In this document: positions 1 to 11,961 of the stretch, one piece after another | Layout of the letters: each line of letters begins with the position of its first letter | How positions within the stretch are numbered: the stretch's first letter is position 1 | Assembly (NCBI GenBank): GCA_013399855.1 | Contig: VXAY01002120.1 | Span: forward strand, 37,197-101,196 | DNA from: Oxyruncus cristatus | Lineage: Eukaryota; Chordata; Aves; Passeriformes; Cotingidae | Direction of reading: 5' to 3' | DNA length: 64,000 nucleotides | Notes under the pieces: generated by a model | Database searches by the model: none | What the model was told of the DNA's origin: nothing | Seen by the model: the letters and a program-made list of their open reading frames with translations, nothing else | Position numbers and translations under genes: made by a program

Positions 1-131
1 GTGCAGCCCCCATGACAGGCACTGCAATGGTGATTCCTTGGAAAGCAACCCAGGGACCCTGATGAAGTATCTTACTCATTGGTCCTTTGCTGCATTTCAA
101 CTGCTTCATTGGTCCTTTTTTTTTTTTTTTT

Positions 132-164
<33 letters not shown>

Positions 165-1384
165 CATATCTGTTTGACTGGGCACTGCAGCATCTAGCAG
201 TCAGAGATCTGACAAACATAAGACAGCATTTACTTTTATCTGTGAGCTGAGGAAAAGGCAAGGGAAGAGCAGAGTGGCAGCTGTGGACAGGGGGATCACA
301 AAGCATCTATGAAGCATCTTCCACAGACACCTAGGCACTGACATCACCAGTTTTCGGTACTGATTACTAAAAGGCGTGTCGTAACCACACCTTCAATGAA
401 TATGGTTATAGAGAGTGTAAAAACAAAAAAGGGAGTTTTATTAGGAGGATTCTTCATCCTTTTCAGAATTTAAAGCATCAGATATCCCTAAGCTTAAAAG
501 TACAGGAAAAATCTTTGGGAAGGAATAGTGTTACATGCAGGTTTCTCAACCAGAGATGGGGTACATATGAATTCCTCTTTAAGATTCATTCTTAAGATTT
601 AGTATTGATGCTCCAGAATTATACTAAAGGGAGAAAAGGAAAAAAAAACAAAAGCAACACCAAAAATCCCACAAAAAAAACCCCAAAACCAACTAGAGAA
701 AATACTTTTTTTTTTTTTTTCTTTAATCTTAAGAAGCAATTTAAACTGATTCAATTGCTTGTCTGTTTTGAATAGGCATGGAAAAGAGGATGTGATAATT
801 TATGCACAAAAGCTTGCATTTTAATTTAATTCTCAAGTACACTCCAGTTGTATATTTGCAGTCCAGCAGACATTCTAAAATAATCCAAACCAAACTTGAA
901 ATTTATTAATTAATGTAATAAATTCATATAGGGGAAAAAAAAAGGAATAGAAAATAAACCTTTCCAGACTAGTTTGGATTCTGCTTCTATCATGCTGAAG
1001 ATCAAATGGCAGAGAATCCAGAATCTGAGATTTTCTTAGAAACCATCTTATGGATTCTTGTGAAACTTTTTTTTTCATGTATTTACTCTGACTGCTAGTC
1101 TTTACTAAAAAAAGCCCTATAGAATTCTGTATTTCAAAACATTGTATTCCTCTCTTCAATACAACTCCTCTTTAAAACTTCTTTTTACGGGGCAGTGTGG
1201 TGGAGAAGCGCTTTCAGTACTTCCAGTAGGTAAACGAGGTCCAACATTGGAGGTTATTCAGAGATTTTGTGTTTTAGCACTTAAAAATTGAATTTCCATC
1301 CACAGAGGGTGTCTTACACATGTATCCATACTTTGGAGAGTATTTTACCATATGAGACTGTGAATAAGCAATACCATGCACTGT
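1..1384. other. Anonymous AT-rich DNA, no gene seen
   Basis: I see no gene, RNA or recognised transposon here. The block holds a long poly-T tract (116-163), a second one (706-720), and a 13-bp direct repeat TCATTGGTCCTTT at 76-88 and 106-118, 30 bp apart; each copy carries an inverted CCAAT core. The two short frames near 38-306 simply translate the poly-T tract (poly-Phe or poly-Lys), and the minus-strand frame at 875-1159 shows no domain. Confidence 0.7.
116..163. repeat. Poly-T homopolymer tract
   Basis: About 48 bases are almost pure T, with one C at 144. A poly-A tail on the minus strand is possible, but no retroposed body is recognisable on either side. Homopolymers of this length are prone to length error in assemblies. 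Confidence 0.95.
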
Positions 1385-1394
1385 CAGTGATGGC

Positions 1395-1436
1395 AAACTT
1401 GGAGAGTGGGAGGCCAAACTTGGAGAGTGGGAGGCC
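1395..1436. repeat. Perfect 21-bp tandem duplication
   Basis: The 21-mer beginning aaacttggagagtggg and ending aggcc occurs twice back to back (1395-1415, 1416-1436) without mismatch, and a third partial copy (aaactt) follows. The identity suggests a recent duplication or a small VNTR. On the minus strand it gives the repeated LASHSPS-type peptide of a short frame that is not otherwise gene-like. Confidence 0.9.
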
Positions 1437-1484
1437 AAACTTTTGGATTTGGGTTTAATCACTCAAACTGGTGCCAGTGGAGTC

Positions 1485-1928
1485 CATGAAGATGACCAGA
1501 GGCTGAAGCACCTTTCCAGTGGAGAGAGGTGGAGAGAGCTGGGGTTGTTCAGCCTGGAGAAGGCCCAGGGAAGACCTTACTGCCTTTTCCAGTGCCTGAA
1601 GGGGCTTCAAGAAAACCTGGAGAGGGGCTTTTGACAAGGGCATAGAGTAACAGAGCAAGGGGAATGTCTTCAAATTAAGAGTATGTTTAAATCAGATATA
1701 AGGAAGAAATTCTTGACTTTGAGGGTGGTGAGGCACTGGAGCAGGTTGCCTGTAGAAGCTGTGGCTGACCCATCCTGGAAGTGTTCCAGGCTGGTTTGGA
1801 TGGATTTCTGAGCATCCTGGTCTATTGGTACGTGTCTCTGCCCATGGCAGGGGGGTTGGAACAAGATGGCCTTTAAAGGTCCCTTTCATGGGACCATGGG
1901 ACCATGCTGTGATTCTGTGATTCTGTGG
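1485..1928 (+). mobile_element. CR1 LINE fragment, 3' end, sense
   Basis: This is a 5'-truncated CR1 non-LTR retrotransposon covering the end of the reverse-transcriptase region and the 3' UTR. Family landmarks appear in order: 'gagagagctggggttgttcagcctggagaag' type sequence (about 1530-1562), 'gaagaaattcttgac' (1704), 'gtggtgaggcactgga' (1725), 'catggcaggggggttggaac' (about 1843), 'ctttaaaggtccctt' (1871) and terminal 'tgattctgtgattctgtg' octamers. It carries a small internal duplication ('gggaccat' twice, 1890-1905). Short frames on both strands here are LINE remnants, all broken. Typical of the thousands of dead CR1 copies in birds. Confidence 0.93.
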
Positions 1929-2057
1929 TTTGTCCTAGTGATAAATAATACAGAGGGCACAAGGCATCTAAATATAGAGACACCACAGCTATTAAACTCA
2001 GTGTTCTGTTGGGAGCAGCTGAGACGCGTGTGAGCAAGGCTGGGCCCCAGAGATGCT

Positions 2058-2090
2058 CATGGCAATGGAAACAGTTGCCATGGAGACAAC
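2058..2090 (+). promoter_or_regulatory. Inverted repeat with RFX/X-box-like site
   Basis: CATGGCAA (2058-2065) and TTGCCATG (2075-2082) form a perfect 8-bp inverted repeat around a 9-nt centre. The right arm lies within GTTGCCATGGAGACAAC (2074-2090), which resembles the RFX-family X-box (left half-site GTTGCC perfect, right half degenerate). RFX factors typically act at ciliary and immune gene promoters and enhancers. No neighbouring gene is visible, so this is only a motif match read by eye. Confidence 0.35.
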
Positions 2091-5000
2091 AAAGGCCGAC
2101 CAAAGGAATTACCAACATGCACCAGTCTAAGGGTGCCTGATGTTGAATAATGCAGAGTGATGCCGCTGCAGCCCCAGCACTATTGTGGAGCCCAGGGAGC
2201 ACTGAACAGGTACCTTTTGTTATGATGGGCTGTAGCTGGAGGGCAACTCCGTTTTTACAGGTATTTACAGTTAACAAACCAAGCAACCAAACAAACATCA
2301 AAATACAACAAAACAAAGGCAGTTGTAGCCATAAATGGAGTAAAACCCTGTATAAACTGATTCATTCCCCTTGTATGTACTGGAAGAAGGATTTCTGCTG
2401 ATGTTACTTCTTAGCATTTAGCTCATTGTGAGTCACAGAAAATGATCTGAACATGAGGAAGGGAGAGAAGGAAATCAATAATGCTAGGTCGTTGGAAAGC
2501 TAAAACCATTAGGAGCACAAAGAAGATTGGAGTTCTTATTAAGGCAGGTATTGCTCCTCCCTGCACATCTGCTTTTCTGTTTTGCAGTTTCAAGATCACA
2601 GGCAGTGTACAACATATTGGGCCAGTCCTGGGTTTTAACTTGGGCCAAAATCAGTCATTAATATAAAACGCAAAAAGAAAATCCCATGTGATAAAAGAAA
2701 AGAAAAAATCACCACAGAAGCCTCTTGTAGGCAGCAAGGAAAATGTTGTTTTGCAACCCACAAAAAAAAAGAAGTTTATATTAATTCCAAAGTAGGTTGT
2801 TGTTATCCTTATTAAGAAAAATATATTATTAAATTTCACACGATAACTTTTCTGCACAGCATTATTGCCACCTTAACACACCTGCAACGAAGATATACCC
2901 CTGCTTTTAGTAGAGATGTTCTCATTAATGGGACGACTGTGAGGATATCTGTTGGCTATATTTACACTAAAGAGAGTGAAGAAATAAAAGCTTCTGTTTT
3001 CACAGGCAAAATGGAAATGTTGAGACTTTTCTGGTGAACCACACATATTCATTTTACTTAATTTGTGTTGTATTATCCACAGCACAGCTTGAAAATGGAT
3101 GCCCATACAGCTTTTCATGGTAAAGTGCAAGTACCTTGACAAGGATATGAAATACCATGTCAACTAAACATGACACAGTACGTGTTTTCTATTTAAGAAA
3201 TAAACACAGACAGAAGTAATTTATATATAACTTAAGCCAGAAACTTTAACCAACAGGATATGAGTGTTTGACTTCCTTGTATTCCTTTGAGAATAGTCCA
3301 TAGTAGCTCAAAAAGTCTTTTTTCTTGGGGTATATACTACCTTGGCAAAAATGTGTGTGCCTAAAATCTTTGGAACAGGAACTTTCAGAGAGGTCTTTTT
3401 TTGCATTAAGTCACTTGTTCTTTGCAAAGATACTAAATTGAAGTCTTTGGTTGGATTTACACAGCTATAATCTCTAGCTTGAAAATTGGATGCTGGGCAA
3501 TGAGAATTGGCTCATAGCCCTTTGTTATGCTGACACCTATGCGTCCCTTGGAAAGTATAGAAAATTAATACTTTTGAAGAGTTTTGGAGCTTTTGTAAAG
3601 ATAAGTTATAATATAGTAAGTGTGAAATATAATTAATCTAAATATAATGGGATTTTTTTTTTTCCACCTAAAGGCTAAAATTATACAGCACTAATGAAAG
3701 AAATATATTGTTGTTCAGAGAAAACAAGTCAGTAGTCATTCATAATTCATGTACTCCCTAAAGTGTCCCTTAATAGGATTTAGGTGGTTCTGGGAAATAT
3801 ACAATAGAATTTTTTGATAGTCTATTTTTTTCTGGAATTTAAGTTTTAATTATCCTCTTGTGGTTTCAAGTTTAGGAGGAAACAAAAAGACTCAAACCAG
3901 GTCACTCATCTGTGTACTGTGTGTTTGCTGTGGGTTACCCATGTCAGCAGCTAAGCACCCACTTAGCTGCTTGCTCCTTGAGGGTGCAAACTCATGGGCC
4001 AAGATAAAGACCATCTAATAAGAATGGTTGGGATTTTTTTAAGAGAATCAAACACCTCTCCCCACAAGACTGATGCCCTGGCAGTCTTTACCACTGACCC
4101 TGATGTTGTACAACAGAGAATATCCCTTGGCCACAGCAGCAAGATGTTTAAGCCTATTTGCTTAAAAAATTATGTTTTCCCAACCACCATTTTAAATAAT
4201 AATTGAGTCTATAATGGTGTCTTCTTCCTATTCTAAAGATTATTAACAAAGGGTCTGTTCAGAAGTCAAAATGTATCTATATAGATCTAAGACACTGAAG
4301 TTTAGAAATATTTCTGGTTTAGAGTTTAATTCCCACTATTAAATCTGAATTATCACTATTGAAGTCTGCATTTTGAATGGAAAACTGTATAGTGAAGTTT
4401 AGAATGATAAACTGATACACAGCTACTGAAGGCAGCTTATGCCTGAAATTATTCTGAAAACTGGCATCAAAGAAAAGTATGCATGTGAGGGGGATTATAC
4501 TGTTGCATAGCATCAGAAGGCTGCTTCAACAGCTACTTCTACTGGCTTTAGCCAAACTCACTGCAGACAAATCAAGCTAGAATCTGCTGATACTCTAATA
4601 CAAGAATTTAAGCTTTTCAAAGTTTTCACTAAGATACCTCCTGAATTCCTTTTCAGGCTTTTCCCGGAATTTTCTAGTTCTCAGCTGGAAACAAGTGTTT
4701 ATTACAATTTTCAGAATGGTTCTACTTCCAAAATTGCATCCTTAATTTTGCAGTCTTGTGGTATTTACCTGGCTTAATTGAATTCAGCGGGAGGTTTTCA
4801 GTCAGCTGCAGGTGTTTTCATGGTTTTCAGACAGTGAATCCAGATGGGGTTTTATCTTTTGTGCTCATCTAAACTTCATTTACAAGTCATCCATAATTTC
4901 TTTTTTTAATGTTCAACACTCTCATCTCAGTAAATATCTCTCAAGCGTCAAACAGAAACAGTTCAATGTTCCTTACTAAAATGTTGGGCTTTTTTAATTT

Positions 5001-5298
5001 GTTTGTTATATTTTGTTTATTATATATGAAATTCTTAAAAATAGTTGGTTTAGTAGGTTAGAAAGACATTAGGGCAAAAGCTGCTGAAGTACTTCTGAAA
5101 ATTTTAGTCTACTATTTCAGATGCTACAAGTTTCAGTTGAGGGGGGTTTCTTGTTTGTTTGTTTGGGTTTTTTTGACCATAGTTACAAAATATTTGTAAA
5201 ACAAGCTAAGCATTTTACAATTATGCTTAATTTAGATTGATGAATTTCCACGGAGTATAAATTTATTCTTAGCTGATTCTCCAGGTTCCATTCCACTT

Positions 5299-5532
5299 TC
5301 AGGACAACAGCCTGATGAGTGAAAAAAGTATAGATACAATTCTTGGTAAGTTAGTCTTTGCTGAGGCTCCATATGATATCTCTGTGGATAAACTGTTGAA
5401 AGAGATTTTTCCACCCAAATCCAAGTAATCCATCAGTTTCTTAATATTGTTCTCATCACTTTCCCCAAAAAATTTGATATTTTCTGGCAGAAGAAGCTTG
5501 CGAGACATGGCTCCTGCTCTTCCAACAAACAC
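5299..5532 (-). pseudogene. Unrecognised ORF, possible retrocopy remnant
   Basis: This 77-codon minus-strand frame begins MFVGRAGAMSRK. The first ~45 residues have a protein-like composition (LLLPENIKFFGESDE, then a Lys/Leu/Asp-rich helix-like stretch ending MDYLDLGG). The second Met has a reasonable context (gccatgt). The frame then degenerates into a Ser/Ile/Leu-rich tail, and an overlapping minus frame (5232-5414) continues the other way, which could reflect a frameshift. I do not recognise a family, see no poly-A tail and find no clear splice sites. It could be a broken retrocopy, a lone exon or chance; chance is the simplest reading. Confidence 0.15.
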
Positions 5533-8280
5533 GCAGAATGATTATAGGGTTTAAATGAAAACAAACAAAAATAATTCATTTTCATCCACTCTTCAGTATG
5601 AACATCAAGTACTCAAGTCACTTTTCTTTACACTATCTAAAACAAACGAACAAAAAAACAAACCCAAAGAAATTAAAGGCAAAGAAGAGTTGAGTACTGA
5701 GAAATTCAGAACAGCTGTGACAACATTGTCAATTTGACTCTAATGAATCATTTAGCTGTAGGGACATATTTGGCTTGTATTTTTATATAGTAAATCCTTG
5801 TCATACAAAGAAGTGTCAGCCAGTGGTGTCATTCCACTCTCCACATTGGACAATTAGTGCAAGTTCACAAATACCAACTATTATAATTTCTGAGAGACCG
5901 ATACTGAAATGCTGTGAAGATCTAGGCAGCCCCTAACATTTAAGTGAGTGAGATTTGGACACCTAATCTGCAACACAGTTTGGAGGAGTCAGGCCAAGGT
6001 ATCTATATTTTTAAAATATCAGTATTCATTCCCCTGTTGCCTAAAAATGGCGCTTCCAGGTGTATCCGGGTTTTCTGATCCTTGTACTGTGGCAAGTGGG
6101 AAAGTATCAAGGATCATCTTTGCTCCAAAACCTCAAAGATCTGGGAGACCGATATTGCTCTTTGTCATTTGGAAGGGAATATACAACGTTCACTTCCAAG
6201 GTTAGCAAATCTGAGATGAAATATTAGTTACACTTACAATTTCAGAAGAAAGGAAGGAATAAAATGTCACTATTCTCAAAAAAAGTAATTTTCAGTAAGA
6301 TCTGCCTGTGACAGTTCCGCCCCCAAGGTGTGGGAGTATCTGTCAGAAAATCAGCTTTCAAGATTCAAGTGGTATGTCCTCATCAACAGCTTTGTCAAGA
6401 AAGTGGTAACCTTTTATGTTTATTTCTCCACTATACACATCAGTTTTTGTAGCATTTTGCAGTATTGGCAGCTGGCAAAGTTTAAGGCACCCCAATTAAT
6501 TCATTTGGCAACACAGATCTTGTACTTGTATTGGGCATCTGCAAGGGCTCAGACTGCCTGAAGCAGTGTGAAAGAACTGGATAAAAAAAGTCTGCTGATA
6601 GAAACACTGGCAAAGACAACATACAACTTTACAAGTTCAGCCTTAAAATAGATCCTTAGAGGTTCCTTAGAGCAGGAAGCAATTATCAACAGAAGCTGAT
6701 AAACTTTTGGAAGTAAAACTCATTATGAAAAATATAATGCAGTTATATTTCAAGACATTTATCAATCAATCAGAGCATTCCACATGACAAAATATTTATT
6801 TTGAGATCTCTTTTTTGGTGATATCATGTGCTAGACTCTGTGCACACTCACAGCAAGATAACTTTGCTGTGGGCTTCTAGGAGTTATTTTGCTCTTGAAG
6901 CTATTGAGCTTCTTCCTCAAATTTGGGAAGAAGAGTTTGAGTGAGAAGATGTGAAAAACATTTTTTGAACAGTTGCAAACAAGACAGATCTGTGGAAATA
7001 GCTCAGGTTTGGGTATATAGGAAAGATCATGTAGTCAAGGATTGGAAATGCTACTTTTCAGCAGCCAGAGGCAGCAATAGGTGAGAAGTGTGGGCTGTGC
7101 CTGGGCTTTAGAGTGTGTAACCAAAAAAAACGTTTCTCTTGGAAATTTTTTTCCTTATCCCATCTACTAGGTGTTTGCTTAAGTTAGCCTTCTGTTTTCC
7201 TTTCAAATATTTGAGGGGCGGTTCTTATAGGGGTTCTTTGCTTCTTTCCATTTTTTGAATTTTTCTTGTTCACCTTAATACTCCCTGTGCAAGGATGTTC
7301 TCTCCTGCCATACAATTCAACCCATTACACCAATTGCCATATATTAAGCTGCTTTTTGTTTTTCAATTAATTGCCTTCACAAATTTGTTACATGACATAG
7401 CATGTTCCCGTAAGACCTGATGTTGCCACAAAGGAACAGAATCTGGATTTTCAGTCAAGAGATTATGGTTTTCAAATGACCAGATACAAATGACCAGAAT
7501 TTTTCTTGCAGCTAAATCTACTCATAAAACTGTCAGTTTACAATATTTAATCTGAAAGATGAATCAAAGGTCACAAGCAAGTCTTCAAAATAATCATCAG
7601 GATTATATACTTAAACTAGCCCCGTCTTGACCCTCTATTAAAAAAAAAAGTAAAAAAATAAAAACAGTAGTGATTACTCATTTAGAGGAAATAATAAAAT
7701 ATTCCTGTGTAAGGGCAGCAAGGAGATTCCTTGGATTAAGTGAGTGAATTAATAAATACATGAAAAAAAGTTAAAGATCAAGAAGGTAGCAAAATTCTCT
7801 TTTGTAAAGTGAAAGTAGAAGAGTTTCTTCACTGAGAGGGGAAAAAGTAAAAGATCAATATTCTTACACTGAAAGACCCATGTTGTCCTCCAGCAACCAA
7901 GTCTGCAGTGCATCTGGAGCAGGAAGCCAACACAAGGCCACTGCACCCTTAACACCTACTGTTGGTAACTGTTACTTAAGTGTCTAGCTATGAAAGGAAA
8001 AAAAAGTCTATCTTCTTCACCGAAGTGCTGGTGGAGGAGAGAAGCTTACCCCTCTGATGCAAAAATGAGGGTCATCAGGTATGCACGTACTCTGATGTGG
8101 GTTTTGTGGACTCCAGGTTTGTCCTCCAGCAAAAATGGACGGAAGCGCTGGACAATCTCAAAAGAGCCTCTTTTGGCCAGGAGGAGAAAAAAGGAGACAC
8201 CCTTCCTTGGGGAGAAGTCAGCTGTTCAGTTTCCATCAATGTCTCTTGAGAGAGTTGTAGACATTCTTCATCTCATATCT

Positions 8281-8540
8281 GGGTTACACAACAGACATGG
8301 ACCTGTTGGAGCAGAGCCTGTTAAGAGAGGACAAAGGGAAATGGTTTTAAAATGAAGGAGGGTCAATATAGACCAGGCATAAGGAAAAAGTTTTGTACAT
8401 TGAGGACAGTAAAACACTGACATAGGTTGCCCAGAGAGTCAGTGGCTGCCTCATCCCTGAACACCTACAAGGCCAGGATGGAGCTCTGAGCAACCTGATC
8501 TCATTGAGGATGTCCCTGCTAATTGTGGGGGGATTATGAT
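8281..8540 (+). mobile_element. CR1 LINE fragment with internal deletion
   Basis: The left part, 'agacatggacctgttggagca' (about 8293-8313), matches the CR1 segment just upstream of where the copy at 1485 begins. It then jumps directly to the 'gggaaatggttttaaaatgaaggagggt' segment (about 8336), so roughly the 'gctgagagagctgggg' to 'acaagggcatggag' block is missing. It continues through 'aacactgacataggttgcccagagag' and 'gagcaacctgatctcattgagg' and fades at about 8540 without terminal octamers. Old and diverged. Confidence 0.85.
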
Positions 8541-11500
8541 TCAAAAACAAATCGCAGCATCTCATAAGGAAGAGAGACAAAATTTGTCTTTTTATGTATG
8601 AACTCTGGGAGTGCAACTGAGTCATCCTCACAAGTTCTACTGTTTTGATCCAGCAGCACAAGGATAGGCATCAGTGATACACCAGTTTCCCTGCATTAGC
8701 CCAGATACCTGCTTCCAGCTGGCAGACACAAGATTCACAAGATCATTTTGGAGTCCTGGTTGAAGTGAATGTCTTGGACTCCCTGACTGAGTTGTCTCAG
8801 TGGCATGGCACAGGACACTTAAATCTAGCCCCCTGCAATGTCACTTTCCCTCTGCTACTGAATGTTGAACTTCCTCTCAAATCCCAGAGCTTCGTGATCT
8901 TGAGCAGAACAGTTTTGTCCTGCTGAGAGACAGACAAGAGCATGTCAGAGTTGCCTGCAGTGAGGAAGAGATGGATGTGTCACTGTGCAGCAGATAGCCC
9001 TAAGTCAGCCAAGATCTGGGAAAGTGGGAATGATGGCTGAAGAGGGTAGGAATCTGGAGATAGTGATTGATTTTAAGGCAGGATAGAACATTCAGTTAGG
9101 TACTTGTGAACTCACTGGCTCTGGTGGAAGGGCAGTGATGGAAATCTTTTGCTTTTCTGAGGGCCTTCATAAACTAGGGTAGCACAAAGAAAAACCACTG
9201 TTGAGGCAATGCCACATCAGCAGGGAAGGAATAATTTGGGAGAGAAGGGGCAACAACTAGTAACTCTGGAGTGAGTTAATTGCCTGGTAATTTGATGGAC
9301 TGTGTCTTTGGGCAGAATTGTTCTGTGCTGTTATGCAGAGACACATTGAAATATCTGAAAGATGGAAATATTTTATGCATCTGGAAGTGTCATATCACAT
9401 CAAGCTGTGCATAGCGGAGCAGTTCGCCTGGCAAAGGCAAAATAAATGTGTCCTTGTACTAATGCACATAAAAGAAAGGGAACAACATCCTGATTTAAAG
9501 AGCTGGTCAGTGAGCTAGTGGTCTGTAACTGGGGGTTGGAAAGTAAGTATCTGAAGAAAGAGATTCCCTTCTAATTTACATCAATATAACAAATTTGAGA
9601 CAAAGACAAGAACTTGACCTGTCATTTTTATGTCTCCAGATTTTACTCTTCATTCTCTATTTACAAAGCTGTAGAAGTTAAGTAGTCAATATTTTTTTCC
9701 AAAATAAGTGTCTCCCCTTGAAAGCAGAGCAATCTGGGATAGTGGAAGAGCTGTTTTGTCTGAAAACCATGTAGGACTTCAGTCACACAGAGATAATGAG
9801 CACAGAGTTTGCTGTTCTTGATGGATGAAATTCCATGTTTTTCAGATTCCACAGCAGAGGGAAGGGAGCTTTGGGGTTTTGGTGGATAGTAGAGGACCAA
9901 GAAAATGAGGAGACAAGCAAGGATGGGGCAGTGGAAATTTTCCCATTGATACGATTCGGAAGACTGAAAAATTTCCAACCTTCCCCTGTCTTTTGAGTGC
10001 TAACAAGAAATTCAGTTCACATTGGAAGGGCAGCTTTTATGCAAAGGCTGCTATCCTGGAAAGATCAATTTTGTCACCACCAGCTGAGAATGAAACTATT
10101 ACAACATCATGAGAGAATCTGAGTTTTGATTAAACAATTCTAAAGTGAAATTCTCCCCCAGAGAAATGGCACACAGGAAAAGCAAGAAGATGAGAACAAT
10201 TTAAACTGTGTAGTGGGATGGTTGTCACCAATGACAGAATTATTATAGAGGAGCAGTGTGCAAGCAATAACAGAGAAAAACTGAAGGTTACATTTATTGT
10301 GAGAGCTTTTCTCCTCTCCCTCTTCCACTTTGCCCCAAACTACCATATTTGGAATGAAAAGGCAACATTTTTCAAAAAACTCTCTTTCTCAGGCAGTACC
10401 AGCCTCAGCTGGTGCTTTCAGTTCAGTTCTAGCTGTTACAGAATGTTGCTATCGCCATAAACATTAATGCTGCCACTTCTGCTGAGCAAACTGCTAAGCT
10501 GTATCATTTATTTCACACAACTTTTCCCCAAATATGTGATTTTTTTGTGATATGACACAAAGTTGGTAAGAATTTGGGAGCACAAAAAAGAAATAGAAAT
10601 CCATGCAAATAATAATCTGGACACAAACCTGACTGTTAAATGAAAGTTGAAAGTATTTTAAAAAAAAAACCCTCCAAGGGAAAAAAAAAATTATCAGGGC
10701 ATAGACAAATTAAGAAAATATCACTAAGATAGTAAAGTCACAAGAAGTCTGTGTTTGTGGGGTTTTTCTTGTTCAAAGAGCAGCAGATGAATCTTGTGAA
10801 GCCTTTGATGTTCCCCCACTGTACTTTAAATAGCTATCACTTAATCTGTGATACACACACTGTAAGAGGATGGTTTGTTATGCATACTGAATTGTATGCT
10901 CTGTATCTCAGAGGAGAGATAATTCTGAGCAGTTGCCACTAAAAAACAAATCCAGTCTGAAAACTGTAAGATTTTTCTCTATGAAATACACCAGAAGTGT
11001 TCTAGCCTTTTCTCAGTCATCATGTTACTTTAACTCCACAAAAATCTGAAGTTCTCTAAAATATAAATGACTACTTTCTTGGAATAAGAAAAAAAAAATT
11101 CAGGTGAGTTTTTCAGCTTCGCACACTACTTACTTTGTTTTCCATGTTCACTGGCAAAATTTACAAATAAAAAGGATCTTTTTATAAAACCACAAACACA
11201 AATTCTGAGCATGCAAATGCAGGACTTTATGCAATCAAAGGACAGAAGCATACAGCGGGACATAGAAACGACAGGCATTCAATTAAAATGATCTGGTCTC
11301 AGTATGAATATTAAAGACTGGGAATAAGCTGTCCAAAAATACCCTACAGAAATAATAAATTGTGTAGTTTTGAATAATTAAATGTCAGATAACTAGGACC
11401 TTGCTTAAGCCATTTGTGAATAACAGCACACAGAATTTCTAAATGCATTGTTTTCAAAACACAATCAGACAACTTAATTAAGCACAAATGCAAGTATTTT

Positions 11501-11961
11501 AAAAATATCTCAATCTTGCAGGTTTTTTCCTTTCTGGAAAAGACGATGATCAAGTAGAGACTAGAAATTTTTGCCAAGTCAAAATTTACCTGAAGACATT
11601 CCCATTTACCTAGATATTTGCCACTGTGAACTTGTGGTAGCCTGTAATCCTTTCCCGGGAGCTTGTCCATGCCCTCCAGCCAGCATCCTCACCCAACCTG
11701 GAGCCCCCAAGGTGTCTGGTGCAGGCAGGCTGTGGGAGGGAGGCAGATGCTCTGCACAAGCCCACTTGGCTTTTTCAGCCCTCTTGAGACCTGCAGGTCT
11801 CACAGGGTCTGCAGCTGCACAACAAACCACAGAGCACCTGAAGACTCTGAACTTTTTGTGCTGTGAGGTCCTGAACATCACCTCATTTAACTGTTTAAGC
11901 AACAATTTTAGGAGCTGGTTGCCCCCCTCTTAGCCTTTAGACTATATATAGGGCAGAATGT
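8541..11961. other. Unique non-coding DNA with GC-richer island
   Basis: No gene is recognised. Short frames at 9318-9518, 9661-9978, 10140-10460 and 11344-11670 have no domain features. From about 11640 to 11930 the sequence becomes clearly GC-richer than its surroundings and gives overlapping frames on both strands (11571-11933 plus, 11606-11905 minus), the usual behaviour of a GC-rich non-coding patch. An 18-bp palindrome sits in this patch at 11785-11802. The patch abuts the CR1 fragment that follows. Confidence 0.55.
11785..11802. repeat. Perfect 18-bp palindrome
   Basis: TGAGACCTGCAGGTCTCA is its own reverse complement over all 18 bases. It is centred on a PstI-type CTGCAG core and lies in a GC-rich patch. 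It may be a dimeric protein-binding site or chance. Confidence 0.9.

Larger units (their letters stand above)
1929..8280. other. Mostly unique non-coding DNA
   Basis: About 6.3 kb without a recognised transposon or gene. It contains an inverted repeat with an RFX-like site (2058-2090), a (GTTT)n stretch near 5152-5171, an 8-bp inverted repeat GATCCTTG/CAAGGATC (6077-6115), and one minus-strand open frame at 5299-5532 that is listed separately. The 147-codon minus frame at 1873-2316 begins in unique DNA and ends in the CR1 tail, so I treat it as chance. The 121-codon plus frame at 7990-8355 likewise runs into the next CR1 piece. Confidence 0.6.

Noticed and set aside
1443..1634. 63-codon open frame
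   Set aside because: It is CR1 3' UTR/RT-end sequence read in one frame, with no intact LINE domain.
1873..2316. 147-codon minus-strand frame with hydrophobic, Cys-rich sequence
   Set aside because: It runs out of unique DNA into a CR1 tail, has no domain, and resembles chance translation of pyrimidine-rich sequence.
7990..8355. 121-codon plus-strand frame
   Set aside because: Its C-terminal part is CR1 sequence and the rest has no domain, splice or promoter support.
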